Origin: Archilochus colubris | Lineage: Eukaryota; Chordata; Aves; Apodiformes; Trochilidae | NCBI GenBank assembly: GCA_023079485.1 | Contig: CM041084.1 | Location: 123,616,467 to 123,680,466, forward strand | Reading direction: 5' to 3' | Length of the DNA stretch: 64,000 nucleotides | In this document: positions 37,513 to 49,545 of the stretch, piece after piece | Layout of the letters: the number at the start of each line of letters is the position of its first letter | Position numbering within the stretch: the first letter of the stretch is position 1 | Position numbers and translations under genes: made by a program | Notes under the pieces: model-generated | Told to the model about the DNA's origin: nothing | Seen by the model: the letters and a program-made list of their open reading frames with translations, nothing else | Database searches by the model: none

Positions 37513-38329
37513 TATAACTGAATGCAAAACTATTCTGTTTTGTTCCTATTTGTGGCAATAAATATATATTTTAGAGGGAATGACCCTTTCTGTAGGAAGC
37601 TTATCTCACAACTTTTTGTGGCTTTCCTTTTCCATTCATTCCTAGATGCACTGAGTAGAGCCTCATTCCATTATTTTAAAATACGTTTCTCGCCTGGTCT
37701 CATATAAACAAAGCTGTGGAGGTAACCAGGGATAAGTTTATTCCCTTTTTATTGGAGAGCATGGAAAATGTCTGGAAATATCTAACTCTTCTTGTTTGTA
37801 GCTATACTGAACTAACAAATTCTTTTTCCTAAAAAGATTTTTGAGGTTTAAACCTAAGAATCCTCCCTCTTTGATGTAATAAATAATATTTCAGCTGTTC
37901 AAGATTTGCTGATACAAAAAGTCTTTACAGCATATGTAGATCCACTCTAGAAAACATAGTGTTTCTTAAAATGTACCCTTCATCTCAAAAGTCATTTAAC
38001 TTCTATCCTAACTTTCTCCTATCCTTCATTCATCCCTGCTTTAATATGTTCTCCAGATTTTAGTACTTATGATAGTAACTAAACTGTTAATTCAATTTTA
38101 AGGTATTTTAAACTGTAGATAGGTTGGAGATGCACCCTGGGAACTTATTTTAGTAGGTATTAATTGGTGTTTTACTGAGTGTAAGGCCACATACCTGAAC
38201 TGAGAGAACGTAATCTGCTATTAAATTAGGACAAAAGCTAAAAGGACGAAACCTGAAAGTTGAAGCTGAGTAACAGTTCGCTTAGTTTTAACGGTTGCAT
38301 ATAGTCCTACATTGCTTTTATTATCCTGG
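37513..38329. other. unique AT-rich DNA upstream of env
   Basis: No gag, pol, primer binding site or LTR sequence was recognised, although this is where the rest of the provirus would lie. No host exon was recognised either. Confidence 0.55.
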
Positions 38330-39105
38330 GTTAAAACAGTCCTGTTTTGGAAGCAGGACAGCCACTGGGGTGGTCCCTGTGAGAAGCATCTGGAAGCTAC
38401 CCTGGCTACCATTCTGGCACTGCTTCTGGCCAAGGCCAAGCAGATGTTGGATGCACCTCTGAATAACATTCAGGAAAGGAAAAAAATGAAACTGCAAAAA
38501 AACCCAAACCCTGCAGACCAGAGGAGTGAGAGCAATGTCAAAACACTGACACCAAGGTGGTGAGGAAGAATGGAAAGCAGGTGCCCAAGCACACGTTTCC
38601 CCCCAGCCCATAATGAGATGGCAGCTGTAGCCCTGCAGCCCATGAAGGATCACAGGTGGGCAGAGATAGAGCTGCAGCTGGTGAAGGGATCATGAAAGGA
38701 GGAAGATTTGGATCTGCAGTCATGGAGGACCATGGTGGGAAAGTCATGGATCTGTAGCTATGGAGGAACCCATTAGTTACTCAACTCCTTGTCCCCTTGT
38801 GCTACTGAGGGGGAGACTTGAGTGAAGCAATTCAGACCTGGGAATAAGGAAGGGCTGGGGGGAGGGTGTTAAAGTTTGGCCATATGTGCTTTTTCTCCTG
38901 ATAGATGAACTCTTTTCTCAATTTGAGTGTGTCTGGCTTTGCCTATTACAGTAACTAGGGAATGAAAATCTCCCTGTCCTTGTTTCAATTAATGAGCCTT
39001 TAGGTGGATTTGCTACTCCCTATCCCACAGGGGGCTTGGGGGGTGAGTGAGCAGAGGCCTGGTTGTTACTGGCTGGGCCTAAACTGCAGCAATGATCAAG
39101 AAGGG
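38330..39105 (+). mobile_element. old avian LTR-like repeat
   Basis: The order of blocks resembles a widespread avian interspersed repeat that I recall as an ERV-type LTR: repeated CAGCCCATG-like units, a GGGGGGAGGGTGTTAAAGTTTGG block (38857-38879), then ATCTCCCTGTCCTTGTTTCAA (38970-38990) and a closing CTGGCTGGG (39079). It is strongly diverged, its ends are not defined, and no target duplication was found. The family assignment is from memory of the pattern. Confidence 0.4.
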
Positions 39106-39118
39106 AAAAACAGTTAGA

Positions 39119-39600
39119 ATCACACAATTTTCAGGGTTGGAAGGGACCTTTAAGATCATCTAGTTCCAACCCCTCTGCCATGGGCAGGGACACCTCCCAC
39201 TAGATCAGGTTGCTCAGAGCCCCATCCAGCCTGGCCTTAAAAACTTCCTGGGATGGGGCTTCCACCACCTCTCTGGGCAACCTGTTCCAGTGTCTCACCA
39301 CCCTCATGGTGAAGAACGTCTTCCTAATATCTAATCTAAATCTACCCTTCTGCAGTTTGAATCCACACCCCCTAGTCCTATCATTACCTGAAATCCTAAA
39401 AAGTCCCTCACCAGCTTTCTTGTTGGCTCCTTCAGATACTGGAAGGCTACAATAAGGTTTCCTTGGAGCCTTCTCTCCAGGATGAACAACCCCAACTCTC
39501 TAAGTCTGTCTTCATAGGAGAGGTGCTCCAGCCCTCTGATCATCCTCATGGCCCTTCTCTGGACATGCTCCAGGAACTCCAGAGCATTTGCATACATTCT
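39119..39600 (-). mobile_element. CR1 LINE, 5'-truncated 3' fragment
   Basis: The plus strand starts with the reverse complement of a CR1 3' tail (GAATCACACAATTTTCAGGG). The minus-strand frame 39597-39331 encodes ORF2 C-terminal blocks [31 protein letters not shown] and [10 protein letters not shown]. It is nearly identical to the plus-strand copy at 18092-18409 over their shared part. Truncated at 39600; not functional. Confidence 0.93.
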
Positions 39601-39922
39601 GAGAAATACACTCCTCTGATAGATTTGATATTTATAGTTTATTCTGATAGTAATTCATGCTGTACAGTGTCATGTACAGGACAGGAATCCATATAAATAC
39701 AGACCATAATGCTAAGTAAAAAAAAAACAAACAACAAAGCAACAAAAAATATGATCCACTAATGTCTGGCACACTCTGCCTTGTTATGCTGAAACAGGTA
39801 ATGTATTGAGATTTGATGACTTTCAGCAAGAGAAAGACTTTATTCATGTCAACAGAATTTTGAACACACAAAGAAAAAAATGAAATAACTTTCTTTGTGT
39901 CGAAGATCTTTATATTAAAGTA
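39601..39922. other. non-CR1 spacer between two CR1 fragments
   Basis: AT-rich sequence without recognisable CR1 similarity. It separates a well preserved CR1 3' end from a much older CR1 fragment in the same orientation. Confidence 0.5.
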
Positions 39923-40822
39923 TCAGTCCCCAACCAGTACTGGTACCTAGTGTTATTCTTTCCCAGATGCAAGACTCAACATTTGCCCTTATTGTAATTC
40001 ATTAGATTTCTTCCTGCCCAACTCTCCAGCCTGTCTGGGTCCCTCTGAATGGCAGCACAGCCTTCTGGGGTACCAGCCAGTCCTCCCCCCTTTGTATCAT
40101 CTGCAAACTTGCTGAGAAAGCACTGTCCCATCATCAAGGTAAAGATATCGAACAGGGCTGGACCCAGTACTGATCCCAGGGGGATCAGGTCTCTAGCTGG
40201 ACTCTACACCATTGATCACCACTCTGTGGTCTCTTTTGAGTAGCCAGTCCTCCTAATGCACCCCAGGAAACTGTTGCTTTCCTCTGTGTTACTGATAACA
40301 ATCCTCTGCGCCCATCAGTTCAGCCAATTTTCAGTCCATCCCACTGTTAATATATCTAGTTTTTATAATATCAGTTTATCTGTGAAGATATTATTAAGCA
40401 CAGTGTGAAAAGTGTGAAAAGCCTGACTAAATTAAAGGTACAAATGTCATTCTTGCTCTTTCATCTGTTGAGCTAATCATGTCACAGTAGAGTGCTATCA
40501 GCATGGACAGGAATTTGCTTTTCATAAATCACTGTTTACTGCTCTCAATCACCTCCTTGTTCTTTACATGTTTAGAAATGTTCTCCAGGATTAGTTACCT
40601 TCCCAGGAACAGAGGTGAGACTAACAAGCAGTGTTAGCCTGTCTCTTCCTTTTTGCCTTTCTTTGAGAGAGGGGTAAGTTTTCCTTCTTTCGTTCCTCAT
40701 GAACCTCTTCCAGTTGCCATGACCTTTTAAAGATAATCAAAAGTAACCTTGCAATGAGATCAGCCAGCCTCCTTAGCACTCGAGCATGCATCCCATCAGG
40801 TCGTACACATCCACCTCCTGTG
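39923..40822 (-). mobile_element. old CR1-type LINE, reverse transcriptase region
   Basis: The antisense strand carries the order of blocks typical of CR1 ORF2: near 40780 a PDGMHARVLRRLADLIA-like segment (upstream part of the reverse transcriptase domain), near 40160 the reverse complement of the GSVLGP-like region (plus strand ACCCAGTACTGATCCCAGGG), near 40100 a degenerate active-site segment, and near 39975 the KC.VLHLG region. Frameshifts and stops are frequent. It is far more diverged than the neighbouring 39119-39600 fragment, so it is probably a separate, older insertion. Confidence 0.82.
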
Positions 40823-40829
40823 GAAGTTA

Positions 40830-41125
40830 TAGTGAAGTGTGTGTTAGTCTCTTTTCCCAAATAACAAATGATAGGATGAGAGGAAACAAACTTATACTAC
40901 ATGAGAGGAGGTTAGGTTGGATATTAGGAAAAATTACTTCACTGAAGTTGTTGCCAGGTACAGGAAGACCTTCCCTTTTGCCCAGGGAAGAGCTGGAGCA
41001 GCCTGGAGGTGTTCAAAAACCATGTAGGTGTGGCCCTTGGAGATGTGGCTCAGTGGTGGACTTGGCAGTGTTAGGTTTATAGTTGAGCTCAATGATCTTA
41101 GGGATCTTTTCCGATTTAAACAATC
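40830..41125 (+). mobile_element. CR1-type LINE, 3' fragment
   Basis: Sense-strand CR1 3' part: a decayed block for KLILHERRLGWILGKI (about 40891-40938), then GGTGTTCAAAAACCATGTAG and GTTGAGCTCAATGATCTTAG of the terminal region, ending in a degenerate ATTCTATG-type tail near 41125. It lies head to head with the minus-strand fragment ending at 40822. Confidence 0.8.
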
Positions 41126-42487
41126 CCATGGCTTGTATATGGCCAGTTTGCTTAAGTGCTCTCTATGTTGGTCTTCCTGAATTGTCTTCCTTCTCCTGAG
41201 TGAATTATATGGACTAGTCTTATCTCATGCTGAGACAACTGTCTTTAAGTATCATTATCTAGTCTTACAGATGAAAAAAATAATTCAAAATTATTGATAG
41301 ACTTAAATGCTCATCTCATTTAAATCTTATTATCACCAGATAGGATGTTAGTTGAGCACATACTCCACAAGCCAGAGTATTTATCTAGTTTTATCAACTC
41401 TTTCCCTTATCTGAAGATTCTCCTTTTCAGCATCTCTGACACTCAGGAATTGCTTTATTTCAAGAGTGTTTTTCATCTCATCTGTCCCTGTCTTTCCTTA
41501 GTTCGTATGTGAAATTAAGTCAAAATATTCAGATATAAAAATGACGAAAGAGAAGATCACATTTCAGAATTTATTTTAAAGAAGTTCACATACATATTTC
41601 TGAAAGTGTCAGGGCACAAATAAATAAACAAGTCAATGCTGCCCAGAACGGGCTTGACTTATAACCACTTGGGGTGTTTAGAATGTACCAGGCTTTGTTC
41701 TTATACTTGATGTCACATAATTTATCATGACTGCTATTATCAAGTTCTTTATAAATATACATAAACTGTGAAACTTTCAGCCATTAAAATGAAATAGTAA
41801 CTTTTCTATCAAATAATAATGAAAGGCAAAGTAAGGCTTTATAAAATCCATCTGTATGGTAAGGTCCATATATTTGTCCCTGTTGACTGCAGGACTGAAT
41901 TTCCTGGCTGCAAAATAGTCATGCACAGACAGCTGGATAAGATAAACTCAGAAGTTAGATAGCCACCACCCAATTTCAACAATCACTGGAGTGATTGAAC
42001 TGGAGGATGAATGGGTTTTGTAAATTTCCTGAATAATTCCAAACATTTTTCGTCTATAGAATCTGGCTATTGTGTCACCTCACACACTATCTTGAGGGAA
42101 AATCAAAATCTGTCATATTTCAGAATTTTTTTTTCCACAAAGATGCAACCCTCATGTATACACAATTTGTAAGCAAAATAAACTAATAAACAATGGGTAA
42201 AAACCAAAATGCATGACTTTTATTTTTCTTGGGAAAAAGTTAAGCTCTATATTATGGTATAATATTCTAAAAAAAAAAAAAATATTTTAAAGGGATTTCC
42301 CACTATTTTTATTCCTATCTACCTTTCCATCAATGCATAAATCTTATGATTTTCATATGGCTTGTAGAGAGCAGGCACTTTAATACTCCCACATCCCTGA
42401 AATTAAGATTGGCTTTTTCAGAGTTTCATTTACCTACAGCTTAGTAGGAAAAAATGCTATCAATTTTTAGATGTTTGCTCTGCTGGA

Positions 42488-42618
42488 ATTTTTTTTTCTC
42501 TGTTTTTTTTCTTTGTTTGTTTGGTTCGGTTTGGTTGTTTTGTTCATTTGTCTTTTTGCTGCTGTTGTTGTGATTTGATTTTTGGTTTTGTTTTGTTTTG
42601 TTTTTCTTTTTTTTTTTC
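42488..42618. repeat. T-rich tract with (TTTTG)n and (GTT)n parts
   Basis: About 130 bp of T-rich simple sequence. The minus-strand frame across it is rich in K, N and Q and is a repeat by-product. Confidence 0.85.
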
Positions 42619-45600
42619 CAGATGTTTTGCAGAAGTGCTGAAGCAAAGAAAAATTGCATGAATTTTTAAAGCAGACCTAGTCTCTGTTGCTACTGAGAAA
42701 AGAAATTCAAGCTATAGGTCTTCGAGGAAGGTCAGTGTTATGGCATATATGACAAAATGTTACATGAAAAATGTTCTCTATTCATCATGTTCTTTAAAAT
42801 CTGTGACATTGTTCAAAAGAAAAATGTATTGCTTGTGAGAAAATGAAAGGTCATTCATGCTCAAACCCTTATCATGACTCCAACTGTGAACTGCTATGTG
42901 GCCTTTCATAAGTAACTTAATTTCTGCATTACGAAAGAAAGACTGCTTTGGGTATCCAGTATGAGAAATATTTTTAAGACATTACTAAAATGCAGCTTGG
43001 TTTTTTAATTCCATTTTCTGTCTGTCTTGTAACAGTTTATTTTCTCTTGAATTATTTCCACTTGCCAGTAAGAAGTTTTCATTAGGTTGCATACAATGGC
43101 ATCAAGATTTTTCTCCAGATTTTTCTCCTCATGTAGGCATAAAGTTTGATTTAAAAGGATGGTAGATAGGGGTGGGTCTATCTGTAACGTCCACAAGTTC
43201 CCTTTCTAACTGCTTCTGTTTCCCCTTCTGAAAGCAAGTTTTCTCTTCTGAATAGAAAAATCCATACGTTGAAGAAAGTGAACTGAAATTACAGGTAAAT
43301 ATAAAGTATCCCTTCATTAGAAGATTGCTACTTATATGAATTCTGCTTTGTATTTCCAGGGTACAGATTGTACATCAAATGAGCAGATGTCTTTCTATAT
43401 ATGATGCCACAGATAGAGATCTACTCTGATTGTAGGCATCGTTCATCTCACAAAATGGAAAACTTTTAGACAATGAAGGACTTGACTGCCTATGAAAAGT
43501 ACCATAGCCTCTCTTCCAGTGTCTCTCCTGTTGCCTTTGAAATGCAAATCATGGTTGCAGTGAGGGTTCCGGGTCTGGAAACAAGTAAATCATATAAGCA
43601 TGTAAAACATTTACTGTTTCAAATGAGTTCTTCAGGGTATGCAAGCACAACAGAGATTTCATATTTTACTCCTGTGCTTTTTAAAAAGTGTTTTCCCTAA
43701 GAATCTGAAAAGCATACATGGTGTGACCTCTAAAATCTCATCTAGGTGAAAATTAGCTTATGGAAGATGGACACACACCAGAATTTTGGTAGACTATGGA
43801 TTCAGTTTCTTCAAGTGAGGCAATAATGCCTCAAATGGTCCACACAGGAATCAGAACTCTGTATCATGGAGCACTTTGTTAACAGAAAGCTACCAGACAG
43901 AGATCCTGCTCACCTCCTAAGTGATCAGCACAGTAGAAAAAGCTGTGCATATCTGATCAATTGGAAAACAAACAAGCAGATCTAATAATTTCATGTATTC
44001 ATAATATATATATTCACTCAGTTTTTGAGTAATAAGAACATTAAACCTGTCTTTTTTTTCAGAGTCCCCAAAACACAGCTTTCTTCATCTTTTGAAATAG
44101 TGATTTACTAGTGAGTTGGAAAAATGGTTAAAGAATCTCAGATATAGTTATCTATCATGTTTTCTGAAACATTTTTCATTCATACCTCTAATCACAGTAA
44201 ATAGTTACTCTTCACACAACTACAGTTGGGAAGTTCATGGATGTGGCTGGGCAAGGCAAATTACTTTTTGTTGATGCTTTAGAAATGTGTTATTATAAAA
44301 GCTGATATTTTTTTATCTTTGAAAGATTCCCTGCCATGTCTGAATCAAAATCTGTGCAGTGGAATGGTGTCTGTGCACAATTGTGTACAGAGTTTTCCAA
44401 ACCCCTCAGAAATTCTGTGAGTTGAGGAAGGAATGTCTTACAGAAAAGCCATTGATAGTAAACATCATAGCAAAGAGGAGTTCTCTAGCTTGGTGTAAAA
44501 TTGGCTTGAAACATAAATTAGTGACTTTTTTTTTAAGTAGGTGAGACTTTGTTAGGAAAGGGACTTGCAGAATTTATTTTTTAAAAAAAGCTTCTTTGAT
44601 TATTTCCTTTCCTTTCATTTAGTGGTTTCAGGGGAAAAAATACTGTTGAAGCAGGAAATTTACAGTATTTTAGTCAAATATTCTGAGGCAGGTGATTAAG
44701 ACCAAGGATTTAAGTTAAAATAACTGGTTAGCTGTTAAATACCCTCACCTGAAATGCATTAGTGCTAAAGAATGCACTAAATTAGTTTTATAATAAAAAA
44801 GTGGGTTGATTACAGTATTAGTTTTTCCTCCATAAATAACAATTTACAAGAAATTGATTTTTTTATTTCCTTTAAAATAGAATTTGACTGCAGTTTTTTC
44901 AGCTGACTTTGCTCCTCTTTCTGAAGCAGAATTGCTTCCAAGCACACTTTTAAAACTAAATTAATGCTTTTAGCTCTGCATGTTTAGCTGAATCAGCACA
45001 AATGTTGCTGAGCTGATGATACCTTCTATACCTAGAAAAGCTGAAACCCAGCACTTAATGAAGTCTTCCCTAATCTTTTGGCGAGTGAAGGAATAGTTAA
45101 GTTTTCCTTAGTTGCTGTCATAGGAAATGGAAAGAGGATATATGTTACTCTAGCATCATGTTTGTGCCAATACATCTTTAAATGATAGAAAAGTAATACT
45201 TCTCATTTCCTAGTGTTTATAAGCCAGCTCAAGACAATTGTGCAGAGGTGAAAAAAACATGAAAGTTTCCAACTGAGCAGCAATCCCTCTCTGACATTTA
45301 CAAAGGTAATAAATGTTGTACTCCTTTTGAGTTATAAAGGTGAAGAAGAAAAAGATGCTTAGTTTTTTTCTACTTTCCTGCATTGATCTTGTCAGGATTT
45401 TTTTCTAATGAAGCGTGCTTATCTAGCAGTAATTGGGAATAAGAAATCTGTTACTGCCAACACAGAAGATTCTATAGACTGGGTTGAATTTACAGGACTT
45501 TTAGAAGTGTCTCCCTTCCTTTTCTCGTATGTTGTTGCCAATGAGACCAAATGGCATTAATCTGTGGTTTTATAGTAAAATCCTTAACTTGTGTATGTCC

Positions 45601-48600
45601 AAAATAGGTGTCGGGCTATGATATGAGGACTTCATCCTGAGAATAGTCTCAATAGCCACATCTCAGTGCTTAGATCTGGAGGCAATCTTTAAGCACAGTG
45701 AGCATCAAAATAGTTGAAAAGACTACGATACTGTGGCAGGGATCCACTTCAAAATGCTGACTGATTTATTTAATGTTCAAATGGGACTGTGACTGTGGGA
45801 AATTTGATCTAATGTGCATTTCAAACCTAAGTTTTTTGATCCACAGTATAAAGTATATCTTTTCATACTACATCTGATGATTTTTTTGAAATTCTCACTG
45901 GAATGAAGACTTGACTTTAAAGCCAAGAGGAATATACACATACATAGAAGATTAAATAAATGGAGATTAAATAAATAGAGATTAATTTCTGCTCTTTTGC
46001 ACAACTCAGCAAGAACCTAGAGTCCCCAGTTTTGGTCCATTCTCTTTTTTTCCTATTTGTCTCTGAATCTATCTTCACTCCACTGTAGTCCACTAAGTTT
46101 GGTATCATCATTGCTAGCCACAGGACATAGCTTTTTCATTAACTCAACTATACAAGGATTGAGGGATAGACCTTTTCTGGATTTGCCTTTCCTCTTCTTT
46201 ATCTTATTACAGTTTGTTTTATCTAATGGAATAAAATATCCAATAATTAGGGAACTTGCACTTAATCAGCTTTGTGGAACAGTCTAATTTTACTCTATCA
46301 AAAATACACCATACATGATAAAGGTTTAAAAATGCTAAGTAATCATTCCCTCACTAAATAGGAAGGTCAACAACAGAAAAGAGTGTCTCAAGACACAAAA
46401 ATAACAAGTGGAGGTGCAACAAAAGGAAAAGGAACCCCAAGAAAATACCCTATAGAACTGAGGGTATTGAGGATTCACCCTCCCAACCTTCCGAAAGGCT
46501 GATGTTTTATCTCAGGACCTAGTGACATAAAACAGAACAGTGCTGACCAGCTAGAGAAACTGCATATATTGGTTGTAAGTACATTATTATTGGGAGTAAG
46601 CTGTAAATGGATTATTCAGACTGGAAGTGTTAACATAACTTTAACCATAATATTTTTTTTTCTCATTTTGAAGTTATTGTTAAAATTTTGATAAGATATT
46701 CACTAGTTTCTTTTTTCCACATACACTGTATTTCTTCACACAAATAGCACAGGCACTGCTGCAACTGAAATGGGGAAATTTTATCTAGGAACTAGCAGCA
46801 GCTATCTAAATAATATCTAAATTCATATTTATATCTTGCAGAAAACTGAGGAGATCATTACCTGAAAAGGAACGCAAGTGACTTTATGAAAAAGGAAAAG
46901 AGGACAAAATTACTCTCAAAACACATTACTGAAAGGTGTTTTGAAGGCTATTTGACAAATGATGCTTTCTATTACTTAAGCCAGATATAATGGAAGCAGG
47001 AAGATGATCAGCCTTGAATTGGACAGTAGAAAACAAGTCTCTGATTATAAAAATTTTATGCACAAGTTTGGTTCAATTTGTGAATATTATGTATCACTAT
47101 ATGGAAGACAAATATATAGATAGGGGAGGTTTTTGTAATGGAGCCTCACAGAGAAGAAAAAAAATTGCAGTATTTTCATATCCCATATTATCAGTGATGA
47201 TGCTGTCCACCTGACAAAATAAAACCTCTGTAGCCTAGATACAGGTGTAGAGAAGTATGTTGTCATCTGCATCTCCAAATGCAATGTCCATTTATGAAAA
47301 TTAAGACTGGGAACAAAAATATTTTTGTAGACTTCTTGTCTACTCTTTGTACTTGGTTATAAACCAAAGCTCATAATGGTGAGATGTAAGATTTCCTTCC
47401 GGGTTTGCAGGGAATCCCATCAAAAAAATTTCACTGAAGTAGGGTGAATTTTGCTTAATCTGCAGTCAAAATGCCAGGAAAGCCATTAAAAAAATATAGG
47501 TAAACAGGGAGGAAACTATGGACCTAATAGATACATAATACAATATTAACTCAGAGATTTTAGAAGACATTAGGATCCAAATCATAGATTTTTCTTAGAG
47601 AAGAAAGACACTTAGCTCAAGGACTTATATTTAATAATCTGCAGTTTGGTAGTATAGCTGTTATATTTCACATAGAAATCATAAGTGAAAGGTGTGGGTG
47701 GGGAAATATTACTTTTTTTCCCTACAATATGGCTATTTTCCCATGTAATTCTCAACAGAAGCCTGGAAAAATACTATCTGGGAAGTTTTATATTTATCTT
47801 GTCATTTGATTCTACTTGCTACTGCAATTCAGAAATACCATATCCCAGGTTTGCCACAAGCTGTGGATGCTAGAAGTTTCATCAGCAGATACCATTAAAT
47901 TTATTGTATCCTGTGATTTTCACTTTCATTTCATCTAATAACAGAGAAGCCTTATATGAAAAGCATCTTCCTTATTCTGAAAACCAAAAAAGTTTTAATT
48001 TCTGATTATAGAACTGGAAACTATAACTGCAAATAGAAGTGTAAAACTGGACATAAAAATACTTGAAGTTAACCTCTTTGAACAATATTTTTTGAGGGGG
48101 CTTTTCTCTCATGTACATGAAACTTAGATTCATTCCATTCCTTTTAGTCAATGAATGAGTTGGGATTTTAGACTGGAGATTTTTTCAGAATATGGAAGTA
48201 TTCTGGTTTCTACCTGCAACAGAAAGGTCACAGATGATTGAGCTTTTAATAAATTTAAGGGATCTTTTTTTTTGGCTGTATATGAAATATGTGAAATGTT
48301 AGCTTTATGTGATTATAAATATCTTTAGTGAAGAAAGAGGGACTTTGGAGCCTGGTTCTTGTACTATTTGTATTTGGCCCTTAAACACACTCAATGAGAA
48401 ACTAAAGTATCATCCCTCATCAGAGCAATTTTTGAGCAGCAGCAGAATAAATTGAATGGATATCAAGTTGAGAAGAAATTCAGTTGAGCTGCAGATATAA
48501 GCTGATATTTTAAATATTTAACAAGGTATAGCTTCTAATCTTTTTGCAGTGGTCTTCCTTTTGCTTTACTAGCACCATATTAATGACTTTTGCTAATCAT

Positions 48601-48670
48601 TCATAGAGACCATGTGTCATGTTTTAACAGTGCAGATGACAACCCTGTCATTTAGAGTTTTTTAAATGGT

Positions 48671-48694
48671 GTTTGTTTGTTTGTTTGTTTGTTT
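48671..48694. repeat. (GTTT)6 microsatellite
   Basis: Six perfect GTTT units about 95 bp left of a CR1 3' end. Confidence 0.95.
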
Positions 48695-48789
48695 CTAAAT
48701 TGCCTTCTCACTATAATTTGATACTTTGGGGATGGAAGCCATCACAAAAGTTACAAAAAAAGCCCTGAGAACATCTTATTGAAGTTTCC

Positions 48790-49018
48790 ATAGAATCATA
48801 GAGTAGTTTAGGTTTGAAGGAACCTTAAAGATCATCTAGTTCCAACCCCCCTGGATGGGTGGGGACACATTCCACTAGACTAGCTTGTTTGAAGTCCCAC
48901 TCAACCTGGCCTTGAACACTTCCAGGGAAGGGGCATCCACAAGTTCCCTGGACAACCAGTTTCAGTGTCTCACCACTCTCACAGTGAAGAATTTCTTCCT
49001 AACATCTAACCTACTTCT
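48790..49018 (-). mobile_element. CR1 LINE, 3' part of a copy split by an LTR
   Basis: The plus strand begins with CATAGAATCATAGAGTAG, the reverse complement of the CR1 3' tail. It continues antisense through the ORF2 C-terminus to AACATCTAACCTACTTCT. CR1 similarity then breaks at an LTR and resumes at 49337. Confidence 0.9.
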
Positions 49019-49336
49019 TGTAGAGAGATATTGTCAACCAGGTGCCTTGAGTTGCCAAAGAGTGGGTGTGAGTCCACCTGTGCCTGATTAGGACAGGCCC
49101 CTATTGGGCATGAGCAAGACCAGGGGGCCAATAAAGGTGGGACACACACCCACAGAAGGCACCTCAGCTCACTCTGGTGTGAGGCATGGAGAGGCTGGCA
49201 GCTCGTTGAGCCTCTGGAGCAAGAAAGGCTCTTCCCACTACACTTCTACCCTGGAAGCGCTGTGTGGTGGCTGGAGTCCTGGAAGAGACCAGCAGCTCGT
49301 CGAGCTTCAGGAGCAAGAATGGCTCCTCCCGCTACA
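49019..49336 (+). mobile_element. solo ERV LTR, 318 bp, nested in CR1
   Basis: A solo LTR with matched ends TGTAG...CTACA, flanked by ACTTCT on both sides (49013-49018 and 49337-49342). A 6-bp duplication and the short length fit alpha/betaretrovirus-like (ERVK-class) elements, an inference from family knowledge. CCAATAAAGG at 49129-49138 is the likely promoter box and fixes plus orientation. An internal ~51-bp repeat (49199-49249 and 49293-49344) carries CAGCTCGT..GAGC. The second copy runs past the proposed right edge, so that edge carries some doubt. Confidence 0.78.
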
Positions 49337-49545
49337 ACTTCTACAAAATCTTAATGTACTTTAAGGTCCTCCACTGAAAGACATTACTCCTTGTTCTTGT
49401 ATAAAGTCCTTCTCCAGCTTTCTTGTAGACCCTTTTCATGTACTAGAAGGATGCTATAAGGTCTCCTTGGAGCCTTCTCTTCTCCAAGCTTAACATTTCC
49501 AACTCTCTCAGCCTGTCTTCATGGAGTCTTATTGCAGTTCTATGA
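49337..49545 (-). mobile_element. CR1 LINE, 5' part of the copy split by an LTR
   Basis: CR1 resumes after the LTR. The antisense ORF2 block TCCTTCTCCAGCTTTCTTGT (about 49408-49427), the Y.KAS/LEKR region and CTCTCAGCCTGTCTTCATGG lead to truncation near 49545. Confidence 0.85.

Larger units (their letters stand above)
41126..48789. other. unique AT-rich DNA, no gene recognised
   Basis: No transposon end, exon or RNA gene was recognised in this stretch of over 7.5 kb. Open frames up to about 76 codons (for example 46057-46287) have no recognisable domain. Confidence 0.6.

Noticed and set aside
38221..38653. Overlapping frames as a gene, possibly a mitochondrial-type ATP synthase subunit or gag remnant
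   Set aside because: No catalytic or zinc-knuckle motif holds up. The region merges into an LTR-like repeat.
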